DNA from: Ruegeria sp. HKCCD8929
GTDB taxonomy: Bacteria; Pseudomonadota; Alphaproteobacteria; Rhodobacterales; Rhodobacteraceae
Reading direction: 5' to 3'
Length of the DNA: 64,000 nucleotides
Assembly (NCBI RefSeq): GCF_013031405.1
Contig: NZ_WPZY01000007.1
Coordinates: forward strand, 218,697-282,696
This document shows positions 35,902 to 45,233 of the stretch, one piece after another (position 1 is the stretch's first letter; each line of letters starts with the position of its first letter). Below the pieces are notes generated by a model, which saw nothing but the letters and a program-made list of their open reading frames with translations, was not told the DNA's origin and did not search any database. Both the position numbers and the translations under genes were made by a program.

Positions 35902-37588
35902 CTTTCTGCCCTCCTGCATCGGTTGGTGCGGGCGGGTGGGCCTGCAGATAGTCGATGAACGAGACCACCAGGTGATACTGGCGACGCGAGAGCGACAGCG
36001 GGTAATAGTTGGAATCGCGCATATAGGGCGGCATGCGCGCATCATGCATCTGGTCGCGGATGATACGCGGGTCGCGGAATTCGGGGTTGGGTTCCTGATC
36101 CGGGTTCGGGTCGGCCTCAAGCTGGCTCAGGATGCCGAAGGGCGGGCGCAGCAGCCGTTTGACGTAATCCGGGCGGCGGCGGAGGAAATCCAGAAGTGCG
36201 ACCTCATCCACCAGTTGCTCGTGTACGAACTTGACCGCGACGGTGTAGGGCAGCCGGTCGTTGGCCACCGAGTTGGAGAAGACCGAGACCGGCTGCGGCC
36301 GGATCAGGTCGGGGATCTTGTCGGGGGGGACGGCATCCTCTTCGGTCATCGAGCGGGCATCGGTCGAGGGCAGGCCCGGGGTCGGCGGGATCTTGGTTTG
36401 GGCCTGAAGCGAGGCGTTGTCCTTGAGGCCTTGTGCACGGATGTCATCAAGATTGATCAGGCTGTTGGTCTCGAACGCGCGGCGGAAGATGTCGATGACC
36501 TCGTCCTTGCAGGCCTCGTAGGTCTGTTCCGTCACCTCGATCAGCGACAGGTCGCGGTCGTCGAGATCGTCGGCCAGGCTGTAGAACGGGCGCCGGTCGG
36601 GCGCGAAATCGGGCGGGCCGGTGAAGATGCGGGCGCGCGCGGTCAGGCGCTCGCCGCCGACCGAGAGATAGGCCTCGATGGTGCCGTCGCTGGTGTCGTC
36701 GACGACGCCCCAGGACTGGTCGTTGCCGACGCGGGCGCCGTCATAGCTGTCATGCGGTTCGGGATCGTCGTAAAGCCCGGTCATCATGATCCATTGCGAC
36801 CACGGGGTGTCGGGGTTGAGGATGCGGTTCTGCGGCGGCACGATTTCGTGGATGCGGCCATATTCCGACTTGGGCGGGTCGTTCAGATAGCCCGGCACGG
36901 CCAGCGTGGCGGGGCCATAGGCGGCGTCGGGCGGGCCATAGACCTCACCCGCGGGTGGGGTGAAGCGCAGGCGCAGGATGCCGAGATCGACAGTTTCATC
37001 CCCGCAGGTCTCACAGGCGCCGGGGACCGGGCGGATGGCGCGGACGGTGCCCAGCGGGATCGGGTTGTGCTCATAGACCAGCGGCTGTTGTTTCGAGGTG
37101 TGGGGGCTGAAGGCCAGGAGGGGCTTGCGGGTGAAATCGTCACCCGCGATCTCGGTCCGGACGCGGAAACCGCAGGCGGCATCGCCGGTGCGCCGGGCGG
37201 CTTTCTGGTTGCCGACGGTAACGTGATAGCGGACATGTTTCAGTGACAGCCCGTGCCGGTCCAGCAGATCAGGGGTGACCGGGGTTTCGTATTCCTCGCC
37301 GCTGTCGGCGTCGTGCAGCCGCGCCCACAGCTCAAAGAACGGCGCCACGGGCCGCAGGGCGCCGGCGTCTTCGTCCCGGAACCGGATTTTCCGGGGGTCG
37401 GGCAGATAGGCCGAGACGCTGCCATCCTCGCTTTCCTTCAGCGTCACCGAGGATCGGATCACCGTCTGGTTGTTGCCGTGGGCATCCACATCCTGTTCCC
37501 ACTCATAGCTTTCGAGCGGGGTCTTGCCCGGCCCCAGCCGGGCGACCGCCATGGGCGGCAGAAAGAAAATCTCGCGTATGGTTTCCAT
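35894..37588 (-). CDS. LodA N-terminal-like protein
   Basis: 564 residues from ATG 37588 (GGGAGG upstream; ATG 37609 is an alternative). The opening FFLPPMAVARLG and the later RFRDEDAGALRPVAPFFELW (70-88) resemble the LodA N-terminal domain (family pattern: short strand with x-x-ARLG/IARVG, then a conserved R-F block). The end, MPPYMRDSNYYPLSLSRRQY (519-538), resembles the LodA motif that precedes its C-terminal catalytic segment. That segment appears at the start of the next, overlapping gene. Cysteines are C139, C192, C195 and C360. No signal peptide. Taken with its neighbour it looks like half of a split LodA. Confidence 0.65.
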   Translation of the reverse strand: METIREIFFLPPMAVARLGPGKTPLESYEWEQDVDAHGNNQTVIRSSVTLKESEDGSVSAYLPDPRKIRFRDEDAGALRPVAPFFELWARLHDADSGEEYETPVTPDLLDRHGLSLKHVRYHVTVGNQKAARRTGDAACGFRVRTEIAGDDFTRKPLLAFSPHTSKQQPLVYEHNPIPLGTVRAIRPVPGACETCGDETVDLGILRLRFTPPAGEVYGPPDAAYGPATLAVPGYLNDPPKSEYGRIHEIVPPQNRILNPDTPWSQWIMMTGLYDDPEPHDSYDGARVGNDQSWGVVDDTSDGTIEAYLSVGGERLTARARIFTGPPDFAPDRRPFYSLADDLDDRDLSLIEVTEQTYEACKDEVIDIFRRAFETNSLINLDDIRAQGLKDNASLQAQTKIPPTPGLPSTDARSMTEEDAVPPDKIPDLIRPQPVSVFSNSVANDRLPYTVAVKFVHEQLVDEVALLDFLRRRPDYVKRLLRPPFGILSQLEADPNPDQEPNPEFRDPRIIRDQMHDARMPPYMRDSNYYPLSLSRRQYHLVVSFIDYLQAHPPAPTDAGGQKDA

Positions 37589-37639
37589 CAGTCGGGCCTC
37601 CCACCCCATCCGGTTGCGTGCGGCGCTCCGCTGATTTCG

Positions 37640-39202
37640 TTACGGGTTGGAATAGGGTTCGTAGGTGATGTTCGGGTCCGAAAAGAATGGCGTGGTTGTG
37701 TCCCGGATGATCCATGGCGGCGCGTCCGGAGGTACCTCGGAGATGCTCTGCTGGTAGTGGAAGAAGTTTTCCGGGTCGAACTTGTTTTTCACGAAGAGCA
37801 ACGAGTTGAAATTGTCGCCCCAGTAGAGCCAGCGGTAGTTGAGCTGCGTGGCGCGCGGGTAGTTCTGGTAGCTGCGGTCGATGAAGAACCCCTCGTGGCT
37901 CATCATTTCCATGAAACCGTCGAGCCAGGGGACAACGGTGGCCTTTTCCTCATCCGACAGCCAGAACACGTCGACGTAGAAATTCATGTCGACATCCCGG
38001 TGGATGAAGGCGTTGCCGTCCTTACCGACGGGGACGCGGTTGATGGCGCCGCCATAGGGTTCGATGGCCACCGCGCCGTATGCGTTGGGGGTGGAATCGA
38101 GACAATCCACCACGCGCTGCCATTCGGCCTGGTTTAATTGCCGCGCGATATAGCCGCCCTGCTTGTCCTCGCGGGCCTGATCGGGAACGACGGGTATGTC
38201 GTATTTCTCGTCATAGAGCCACGAGTTAATCTCCTGGTAGGTGCCGGTCTTGGAGTTCTCCAGCTCACCACCGATGGGATCGTCGAGCAGGGGCTGGATG
38301 ACCTTGCGCCCTTCATCCTCGGGGCCGTGATAGAGGCCCGAGACCAGCAGGATTTTCTCGTCTCCCTGATAGGCGAGAAAGATGTAGGCGCCGAACTCAT
38401 CCGGGCCGGTCCGCATGTAGTTGGCCTGCAGGAATTCGAGCGCCTTGGCGGCCTTGTCGAGCGGCCATTTGATGTGAAAGCCCCAGACCTTGTAGAGGTC
38501 GTGCAGTCGGTAGCGGATTTCCAACAGCACGCCGAAATTGTTGCCGGTGCCGCCCCGGATCGCCCAGTAGAGATCGGGGTTGGTGTCGGCATCGGCCACC
38601 ACGATGCTGCCGTCCCAGAGCATCACGGTGACGCCCAGCACGTTGTCGCAGGCCATGCCGTATAGCCGCGAGGTAAAGCCGTAGCCGCCGCCCATCATGA
38701 AGCCCGCGACGCAGACGTCCTGACAGGCGCCGCCGGGCACGTGCAGGTGATAGGAGTTCAGGACCGAGTTCAGCACCTTGAAGGGCGTGCCGGGGCCGAC
38801 ATAGGCCATCGGTGCCTCGGGCTTGGGATCGACCACCACGTAGCTGAGTTTGCTGGTGTCGAGCACCATGGAGTTGTTGACCGAGTATCCGGCGGTGCTG
38901 TGACGGCCCGAGCGCGACACCACCCACAGGTCGTGCTTGCGGGCAAAGGCGAGGCTGTCGCGCACATCCTCGATGGTTTCGCAATAAACGATGATCTCGG
39001 GATAGTCCTGAAACGCCGGGTTCCAGAGCTGACGGTCGTTGTTGTAATTCGGATCGGTGGGCAGAACGACCGTGCCCACCAGCCCCTTTTCAAAGGCGCG
39101 GATGTCGTCGGGATCTATCGGGTGGTAGCGTTGCAGGACGGTGTCGGTGCGGCTGCTTGCGATGCTTTCCTTGGCCAGAATGGTTTTGCTGATTTTGTGC
39201 AT
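37640..39202 (-). CDS. FAD-linked oxidase, berberine-bridge-enzyme type
   Basis: 520 residues from ATG 39202 (GGGGACAG upstream). It is a PCMH-type FAD oxidase with the histidine motif SRSGRHSTAGYS and the cysteine region GGACQDVCVAGFMMGGGYGF, which match the two flavin-attachment sites of bicovalent berberine-bridge enzymes. The C-terminal BBE segment is present (NYRWLYWGDNFNSLLFVKNK, then DPENFFHYQQSI). It oxidises an unknown substrate with O2 as likely acceptor. It lies 51 bp upstream of the LodA-like pair on the same strand, so it is probably part of the same operon. Confidence 0.8.
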   Translation of the reverse strand: MHKISKTILAKESIASSRTDTVLQRYHPIDPDDIRAFEKGLVGTVVLPTDPNYNNDRQLWNPAFQDYPEIIVYCETIEDVRDSLAFARKHDLWVVSRSGRHSTAGYSVNNSMVLDTSKLSYVVVDPKPEAPMAYVGPGTPFKVLNSVLNSYHLHVPGGACQDVCVAGFMMGGGYGFTSRLYGMACDNVLGVTVMLWDGSIVVADADTNPDLYWAIRGGTGNNFGVLLEIRYRLHDLYKVWGFHIKWPLDKAAKALEFLQANYMRTGPDEFGAYIFLAYQGDEKILLVSGLYHGPEDEGRKVIQPLLDDPIGGELENSKTGTYQEINSWLYDEKYDIPVVPDQAREDKQGGYIARQLNQAEWQRVVDCLDSTPNAYGAVAIEPYGGAINRVPVGKDGNAFIHRDVDMNFYVDVFWLSDEEKATVVPWLDGFMEMMSHEGFFIDRSYQNYPRATQLNYRWLYWGDNFNSLLFVKNKFDPENFFHYQQSISEVPPDAPPWIIRDTTTPFFSDPNITYEPYSNP

Positions 39203-39325
39203 TTGCTGTCCCCAATAAACAAATTTTTTGAAAACCATCGGTCGGTATCCGGATCGGATCTCCGAACACGCACAACCATTTACACCACCCACGAAGGCCA
39301 AGCTGGCAGCAATCGGCCCCTTGGG

Positions 39326-42300
39326 TCAAGAAATCGTTTCGAAAAGCGCGCGGGCCTCGGTGACGTCGGCCAGTTCGGCGTTCTGGCCAATCCGGTCGAG
39401 CACGGGTTGCAGGGTTGGCTCAACCGCCACGCCGTGTTCCTTTTGCAGACGTGCCAGTGCCACTGCGGCGCGCAGTTCAAACAGGTCGGCGCCGTGTTCG
39501 CGCGCGGCGGCCATCGCCTGTTTCAAGAGTGGCACCGGGTCCTCGCCGCGTTCCTGGGCCAGCAGCGCCTGTACCCGCAGTTGCTCGGCTCGCGCCCAGC
39601 CTTCTTCGGTTTCCACGATGTGGAATGACGCCTGCTCCAGAGCCGTCGCCGCCGCCTGAACGCCGCCGGCGGTCAGCAGATGCTCTGCCAGCAGGGTGCG
39701 GAAGAAGGGCTTGTAGTTGCCAGCCCCGCTGGCCCACCATTCTTCGGCGGCGGCGCGCAGCTCGCTGATCCGCTGCGCGTCCGGGGACAGGGTCGCCTGA
39801 GCCCAGCTGCGCCAGAACCTCGCGGTGGTGGCCATGAACGAGAACGAGTGTTCGTCCGACAATCTGGCCAGCCGGTCTGCGGTTTCCAGAGCGGCCGGGA
39901 AATCGCGCCGCAGCAGATGCACCATGCACATGTAGGTCAGAACCTGCGCGACGCTGTGCGCGTGCTTGAGCCTTTCCGCCCCCTCCAGCGCGTGTTTCTG
40001 AACCTCAAGCGCGCGTCCGGGCAGGCCCATCACGCAATAGCACTTGCCAAGGAAGGCCGCCGTGATCGCCGCGTGGTCGGTGCCGTAGACATAGGCGAGA
40101 TGGCCATGTTCATCCGGATCGTAGAGGGCCAGAGCCTGTTCGAGATGATCCCGCGCGTCGGGCAGATGGCCGATATGGAGCTGCACCGCCCCCATTGCGC
40201 GGTGACCGACCATCCGGTGTTCGGTCTTGCCGGTGCGGTCGGCCAGTTCCAGAATCTGGGCCGCCACCTCATGTGCGAGACGGTATTCGGCGCGGACCAG
40301 ATGAAACGCGTAAAGGCCGTTGAGCACCGGGAAGAGCTGCTGCAACTCACTAATCCGGCCACAGAGCTTGCGCAGGCGTGCATAGGCGTCGCCCGTGTCA
40401 TCCGCCGCGATACCCACCGTCGAGCGCAGCACCCCGGCGCGCAAAACCTGTATCTCGATCTCCTGCCGGTCGCGGCGTTCCGTCCGTGGCTGTAATGCCA
40501 GCAGATCCAGCGCCCGGGACAGGTGGGTGACCGCTTCGGTGTTGGCCGAGCGTTCGACCGCTTGCCGCCCGGCGCTCTGCCAGTGGTGCACCGCCTCATC
40601 CGGGCGTTTTGCCATGGTGTAGTGATGCGCCAGCACCTCGGGCTGGGTCTGGGACAGATGCGGCTGCTGGTCGTTCAACGCGCCCGCCGCGCGTTCATGC
40701 AGCACCTGCCGTTCGGTTCTGAGCAAGCTGTCATAGGCCATGTCGCGCAGCAGCGCGTGGCGGAACACATAGCCCTCGGCCGAGACCATGCCCCGCTGCA
40801 GGATGATCCCCGCCGAGACCAGCTGATCCAGCCCCGCACGTAGGGTCGAGGGCGACAGCATCGACACCGAGGTCAGCAGCGCAAAGGTAAAGTGGCGCCC
40901 GAACACGGCGCCGGTTTGAGCCACCTCCTTGGCCATGCCAAGACGGTCCAGACGCTCCATCAGCGAGTCCCTGAGCGTGTTGGGCACCGACAGTTCCGGC
41001 AGGGGACCGATCGGCACAAAGGTGTCGCCGGTGTCGCGGAGCTGACCGGATTCCAGCAGACCCCGGGTCACCTCTTGCACATAGAGCGGGATGCCATCGG
41101 CCTTGGCGGCGATCAGGTCGCAGACCGCCTCGGGCAGGGGTTTGCCGGCAACTTCGGTCACGATCTCGGCGATGTGCCGGCTGGACAGACGGCCAAGCTG
41201 CAGGTCCGAGACATTGGCGCGTGGCCCCCAGCCCGGGTCGAAACCGGGGCGCGTCGTCATGACGATCAGGACCGGCAGATCGCGCACCCGTTCGACCATC
41301 TGCTGCAACAGCGTGTGCGTGGTGGGGTCGATCCAGTGCACGTCCTCGAACAGGACCAGCACCGGATCGTCTGCGGCCATCCGAACTAGCTGCTCGGACA
41401 TCACCTGAAACGTGCGCTCCAGCCGCTGCTGCGGGGTCAGGTCCAGCGGGCCAAACCGGTTTTCGGTGGGCAGGTGCAAGAGATCGGCGATCAGGCACAT
41501 GTCCTGATCCGCATCGAGTTGCATCAGGTCTTCGAGCTTGGCAAGCCGCTCGTCGGCGCTGTCCGATTGGGTGAATTTGGAGGCGCCTTCCAGGTGCTGG
41601 ATCAGGGGGTAAAGCGCACTGTTCGAGTGATAGGGTGAGCACTGAAAGCTGAGCCTGATCCGGCCATCCGCCCGGGTTTCCTGACTGAGCCCTTCGGCCA
41701 GGCGCGACTTGCCGATCCCGGCCTCGCCCGAGACCAGCACGACCTGCCCTGCCCCGGACTGCGCGGCGTGCCATTTTTCCTGAAGGTGCTCGAACTCGGC
41801 CCAGCGGCCAACCAGCCGGTCCGAGCCGGTGTCCAGCATCACCCCGAACCGGCGTTCGTTGCGGGCCGGGCCGATCACGGTCCAGGCGGGCACCTTGTTC
41901 GAGAACCCCTTGAGCGTGAACTGGCCCATATCCTCAAGCTCGAACGCGTTGCCGACCAATTTCCGGGTGGGCGCGCCGATGACCAGCGTGTTGGGTTCGG
42001 CCAGCGCCTGCAGACGCGCGGCGAGGTTCGGGGTCTCGCCCATCACCACATCGTTTTCCTTGAGCCCTTCGCCGTGGATGGTGCCAACGACGACCAGCCC
42101 GGTGGATATGCCGATACGGGCCCTGAGCGGCTCGTCACTGTCGATGTCGGGCAGAGCGCCGAGGATTTCCAGCCCGGCATGAATGGCGCGGGCGGCGGCG
42201 TCTTCGTGGGCATGCGGATAGCCGAAATAGATCATCGCCCCGTCGCCCATGAAACTGGCAACGTGGCCGCCGAAACGACCGACGGCGGTGGTGCAGGTTT

Positions 42301-42676
42301 CCTTGAAGCGGCGCACCAGCTCGCCCAGATCCTCGGGGTCGAGCCGCATGGACAGCGGGGTGGAACCCACCAGATCCACGAACATGACGGTGAGCTGGCG
42401 GCGCTCGGCCTCGATCTTGCCCGCCTTGCCGGATCGGTTGGCGCCGTCGCCCTGCGCACCGTGGGGCATCAGCGGAGGTGCGGCGCGTTCACGCTGGGCC
42501 CTGAGGATCCTGCGGCGGGGACCGAGCGGCAGGCCCATGTCCTGCAAATCCGCCTCGGAAAGCTCGGGCAGATCGCTCAGCTCGACCTCGGCGGCCTCGA
42601 ACAGCGGCGTGTATCTCGCCAGTCCAAGGCCGTCCAGAAATGCGGCGATGTCCTTCATCTGCGGTTCACGATCCAT
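39326..42676 (-). CDS. SAM/class III cyclase/AAA/TPR regulatory protein
   Basis: 1116 residues. The order is a SAM (sterile alpha motif) domain at about 7-62 (IAAFLDGLGLARYTPLFEAA), a class III nucleotide cyclase catalytic domain (TVMFVDLVGSTPLSMRLD and FMGDGAMIYFG, the two metal aspartates visible), a large AAA/STAND-type ATPase (SGEAGIGKSRLAE, about 320-335; VLVLFEDVHWID), and C-terminal TPR-like repeats. Such proteins are adenylate/guanylate cyclase-like signalling ATPases of unknown ligand. It lies 123 bp upstream of the flavin oxidase on the same strand and may control the CTQ locus. An alternative start is ATG 42658. Confidence 0.85.
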   Translation of the reverse strand: MDREPQMKDIAAFLDGLGLARYTPLFEAAEVELSDLPELSEADLQDMGLPLGPRRRILRAQRERAAPPLMPHGAQGDGANRSGKAGKIEAERRQLTVMFVDLVGSTPLSMRLDPEDLGELVRRFKETCTTAVGRFGGHVASFMGDGAMIYFGYPHAHEDAAARAIHAGLEILGALPDIDSDEPLRARIGISTGLVVVGTIHGEGLKENDVVMGETPNLAARLQALAEPNTLVIGAPTRKLVGNAFELEDMGQFTLKGFSNKVPAWTVIGPARNERRFGVMLDTGSDRLVGRWAEFEHLQEKWHAAQSGAGQVVLVSGEAGIGKSRLAEGLSQETRADGRIRLSFQCSPYHSNSALYPLIQHLEGASKFTQSDSADERLAKLEDLMQLDADQDMCLIADLLHLPTENRFGPLDLTPQQRLERTFQVMSEQLVRMAADDPVLVLFEDVHWIDPTTHTLLQQMVERVRDLPVLIVMTTRPGFDPGWGPRANVSDLQLGRLSSRHIAEIVTEVAGKPLPEAVCDLIAAKADGIPLYVQEVTRGLLESGQLRDTGDTFVPIGPLPELSVPNTLRDSLMERLDRLGMAKEVAQTGAVFGRHFTFALLTSVSMLSPSTLRAGLDQLVSAGIILQRGMVSAEGYVFRHALLRDMAYDSLLRTERQVLHERAAGALNDQQPHLSQTQPEVLAHHYTMAKRPDEAVHHWQSAGRQAVERSANTEAVTHLSRALDLLALQPRTERRDRQEIEIQVLRAGVLRSTVGIAADDTGDAYARLRKLCGRISELQQLFPVLNGLYAFHLVRAEYRLAHEVAAQILELADRTGKTEHRMVGHRAMGAVQLHIGHLPDARDHLEQALALYDPDEHGHLAYVYGTDHAAITAAFLGKCYCVMGLPGRALEVQKHALEGAERLKHAHSVAQVLTYMCMVHLLRRDFPAALETADRLARLSDEHSFSFMATTARFWRSWAQATLSPDAQRISELRAAAEEWWASGAGNYKPFFRTLLAEHLLTAGGVQAAATALEQASFHIVETEEGWARAEQLRVQALLAQERGEDPVPLLKQAMAAAREHGADLFELRAAVALARLQKEHGVAVEPTLQPVLDRIGQNAELADVTEARALFETIS

Positions 42677-43024
42677 CCCACACCGCGCCTTTCGGCACGA
42701 TGCATCCCCTCTCGATTGCTCGGCGCCTGCCCCCTTTTGCGTGCCCCGTAGGCCGGGTCACCTGTGGTTACCGTCGGTCTGCAGTGTTTTCGCAACAGGC
42801 GCTTCGGTCAAGCATGCAGACCCTGTAAAGGTCCAAAATTATTCGGAATCTTCGTGGAAACGCGGCGTCGCGGGCGTATGCCAAAGGTATTTCGGGCGGG
42901 AGGTTCGGGGCGAGCCAAGGGCGTTCAGGCCGGATTTCCGATCCAATCGGATCGGTTGAGCCGACATTGTGCGCAAACAGGAAAGGCCCGCGTTACACGG
43001 GCCAATCCTGTGATCAGGCGGGAA
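42677..43024. other. Intergenic stretch without a gene
   Basis: I see no convincing coding frame in these 348 bp. It holds the upstream region of the cyclase gene, including TTGACC read on the minus strand at about 42806-42811 as a possible -35, and a hairpin at its right end that terminates the next minus-strand gene. Confidence 0.5.
42982..43003 (-). terminator. Terminator of the four-repeat secreted protein gene
   Basis: GGCCCG (42985-42990) pairs with CGGGCC (42998-43003) around a 7-nt loop. Read on the minus strand it is followed by TTTCC. It lies 21 nt downstream of the stop at 43025. Confidence 0.55.
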
Positions 43025-44953
43025 TCACGGCACCAGGCAGAAGCTCTGCTGGTAGTCTTCCCAGTTCGAATTGGTCAGGTCCCAGTCGTTCTGTGCGAAC
43101 TTGAAATTGCCGTTTCGCGTCCGGTCCCAGGCGACGAGACGGATCGAAAAGCCGCATTCCGGCAGCGGATCGTCATTGTCGATACCGTCAAGCTCAAGAT
43201 CCCATTGCTGGGTCAGGTTCAGCGTGCCGAGCGCCACATCTGTCGCCGGGGGCTGGGTGCCGGTGTCGTTCAGGCTGGCGCTGCCCGGAGGCCAGCTCTG
43301 GATCAGGGTTGCGGGCACCGGACCGCCGACATTGCCGTTGCCGTTCCAGCTGAGCGTGTAGTGCGAGAAATGCTCGTCGAAGATCTCGCCCCGGATGTCG
43401 ATGATCACGTCATTGCCCATGCCGTCGATCTTGCACTGATCGTCGAACTGCACCGGCGGGGAACCGGGCAGGAACAGGGCCATGTCGACCGGATTGGGCT
43501 TTTCATTGTCCACCCGGATGCGGACCGGGGCGGAAAAGGTTTCGACCGCCGTCCCGATCTCGCGCATCACCACGCGAAAGACCGCCGTCTGCGCACCCGC
43601 AACGGTGGCCGAGCGCCATGCGGCCAGATAGCCATGGTCGGGGCATTCCGCAAAACGCCAGTAATCGGTCAGGGCAATCCAGCCCGAGATATCCTCGGCA
43701 TAGAGGTCATTGTCGTTGCAGGTCGGCCCCACATCGCGCATCCAGTTCATGCCCGCATGATTGATCGGCAGTTCCGGCCCGCCATTGACAGCGACCCGCA
43801 CCTGAAACTCATGCGTGGTGTATTCCGGGCAGGCGCTGCCGGGCAGCACGCCGTCGATGCTGATGTCACGTCCGAAAGGGCGCTGGTCACCGAACAGTCC
43901 AGTGATCTGGTTGATGTCGACAACGTCGATATCGCTGATCTTGTTGATGTAGAAGTTGCAGCCCTGCACGACGGTTCCTGCGGCCAGCGCATCAAGCCCC
44001 ATATCGGTATCGCGCGGCTCAAACGACGCGATAAGATCCTTGTTGCGCAGATACACGCCCGGCCCGACGGTCAGAGCGTCACCATCCGAGATCGAGCCCT
44101 CGCGGGCCTGAATCTCGATCGAGAGCAGCTCGATCGGGACCTGCTCGATCGGGTCGATCGCGGGTGTATAGGCGTCCAGGCCATAGTCCACACCCTCGGC
44201 CGGAAGACCCGAGGGCAGAGCGGGCAACAAGCTGTTGTTGGACCGCACGATGGTTCCGTTTTTTGCCGACAGCAGATCGCCGTCCAGGAATTGCGGTTGC
44301 TGCACGTCCGGCGGGGTGCCTTCGGTCGAGAACAGGATATCGGTGTTGGTGCCGTCCAGAATGTCGATCAGCAGCCCGGGATTTTGCCGCAGCTCATCGA
44401 CGCTGGTGCTGCTCAGCTTGGCCATCAGATCCCGCTTTTCGCGCGGGGCGCCTTCGATATGCACCGCATCGAGGCCCAGATTCAGGCTGCGCGGCAGATC
44501 GAACTTAACCAGCAGAGCGTTATTCGGCACCACCGCGCCATTGCCGAACAACAGATCGCCGGCGGTGAACTGACCGGCGCCGTTGACGGAATCGATCTCG
44601 GTCGAAAACGCGATGAACACGGCGCCGTCGTCGATGGTGATCTGTTCAACGGCGTCCAGCCCGTGATCATAACGCTCGATATCGAAGACACGCAGCAGAT
44701 CGGCGTTGCGGGCGCAGAGCCGCGAGCCGCTGCCGACCTCGAAGGTCAGCAGATCGCCGTCGGACACGACCGGGCCGCCGGGCAATCTGGTGCCTCGCGA
44801 CAGGAAATCCTCGGATGTCGAAAACCACAGACCCTTGCAGTCCGCCAGGTTGATCCCCTGAGCCATCGAGGCTGACGGCGCGACCAGCAATGCAGCACCC
44901 GCCAGTGCGGTGCAGGCAATAATAGATCGCCCAATGAAATTGGGAAAACGCAT
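43025..44953 (-). CDS. Secreted protein with four internal GDLL/GLDA repeats, unknown
   Basis: 642 residues with a signal peptide (about 1-32). The N-terminal half contains four diverged copies of one unit. Each has a GDLL or GDAL strand, an N-x-x-LL strand and a closing GLDA (residues 65-101, 131-163, 224-261 and 290-322). The first three copies are preceded by an FSTE or FSTS segment. The C-terminal half (about 330-642) has many paired cysteines (for example C331, C374 and C413 regions) and no repeats. It may be an extracellular beta-propeller or beta-solenoid protein. I do not recognise the family. A promoter can be seen upstream and a terminator downstream, so it is a single-gene unit. 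Confidence 0.8.
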   Translation of the reverse strand: MRFPNFIGRSIIACTALAGAALLVAPSASMAQGINLADCKGLWFSTSEDFLSRGTRLPGGPVVSDGDLLTFEVGSGSRLCARNADLLRVFDIERYDHGLDAVEQITIDDGAVFIAFSTEIDSVNGAGQFTAGDLLFGNGAVVPNNALLVKFDLPRSLNLGLDAVHIEGAPREKRDLMAKLSSTSVDELRQNPGLLIDILDGTNTDILFSTEGTPPDVQQPQFLDGDLLSAKNGTIVRSNNSLLPALPSGLPAEGVDYGLDAYTPAIDPIEQVPIELLSIEIQAREGSISDGDALTVGPGVYLRNKDLIASFEPRDTDMGLDALAAGTVVQGCNFYINKISDIDVVDINQITGLFGDQRPFGRDISIDGVLPGSACPEYTTHEFQVRVAVNGGPELPINHAGMNWMRDVGPTCNDNDLYAEDISGWIALTDYWRFAECPDHGYLAAWRSATVAGAQTAVFRVVMREIGTAVETFSAPVRIRVDNEKPNPVDMALFLPGSPPVQFDDQCKIDGMGNDVIIDIRGEIFDEHFSHYTLSWNGNGNVGGPVPATLIQSWPPGSASLNDTGTQPPATDVALGTLNLTQQWDLELDGIDNDDPLPECGFSIRLVAWDRTRNGNFKFAQNDWDLTNSNWEDYQQSFCLVP

Positions 44954-45012
44954 TGATTTACTCCATAAATTTGACCGTCCCTAAAATCGCGGGACCTAAA
45001 GTATTGATTTTT

Positions 45013-45041
45013 ATAAAATTCACCTTGGCAAAATCGGTCAA
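45013..45041 (-). promoter_or_regulatory. Candidate sigma-70 promoter of the secreted repeat protein
   Basis: On the minus strand, TTGACC (45036-45041) is followed after exactly 17 nt by TTTTAT (45013-45018) within an AT-rich patch. It lies 60 nt upstream of the gene start at 44953. Confidence 0.5.
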
Positions 45042-45233
45042 GGCAAGCGGACAATACCACAAAAGCCCGGTTTTCGACAGGTGGGAATACCTTACTTGGG
45101 CGCGTTCACACCGTCCGCCGGGCGCCTTGTGATGTGGCGAGGGGCAGCGGTGGTGGTTCGCGCAAAAGTTGCCTCAAACCGGGATTCGTGCTAGGTAGAG
45201 CCTTCTTTTTTAGTAAGTTCTTGGAGAAATGTT

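Noticed and set aside
34147..37246. Two long plus-strand frames opposite the LodA-like genes
   Set aside because: They are shadows of the minus-strand genes, which have coupled starts, ribosome binding sites and recognisable domains.
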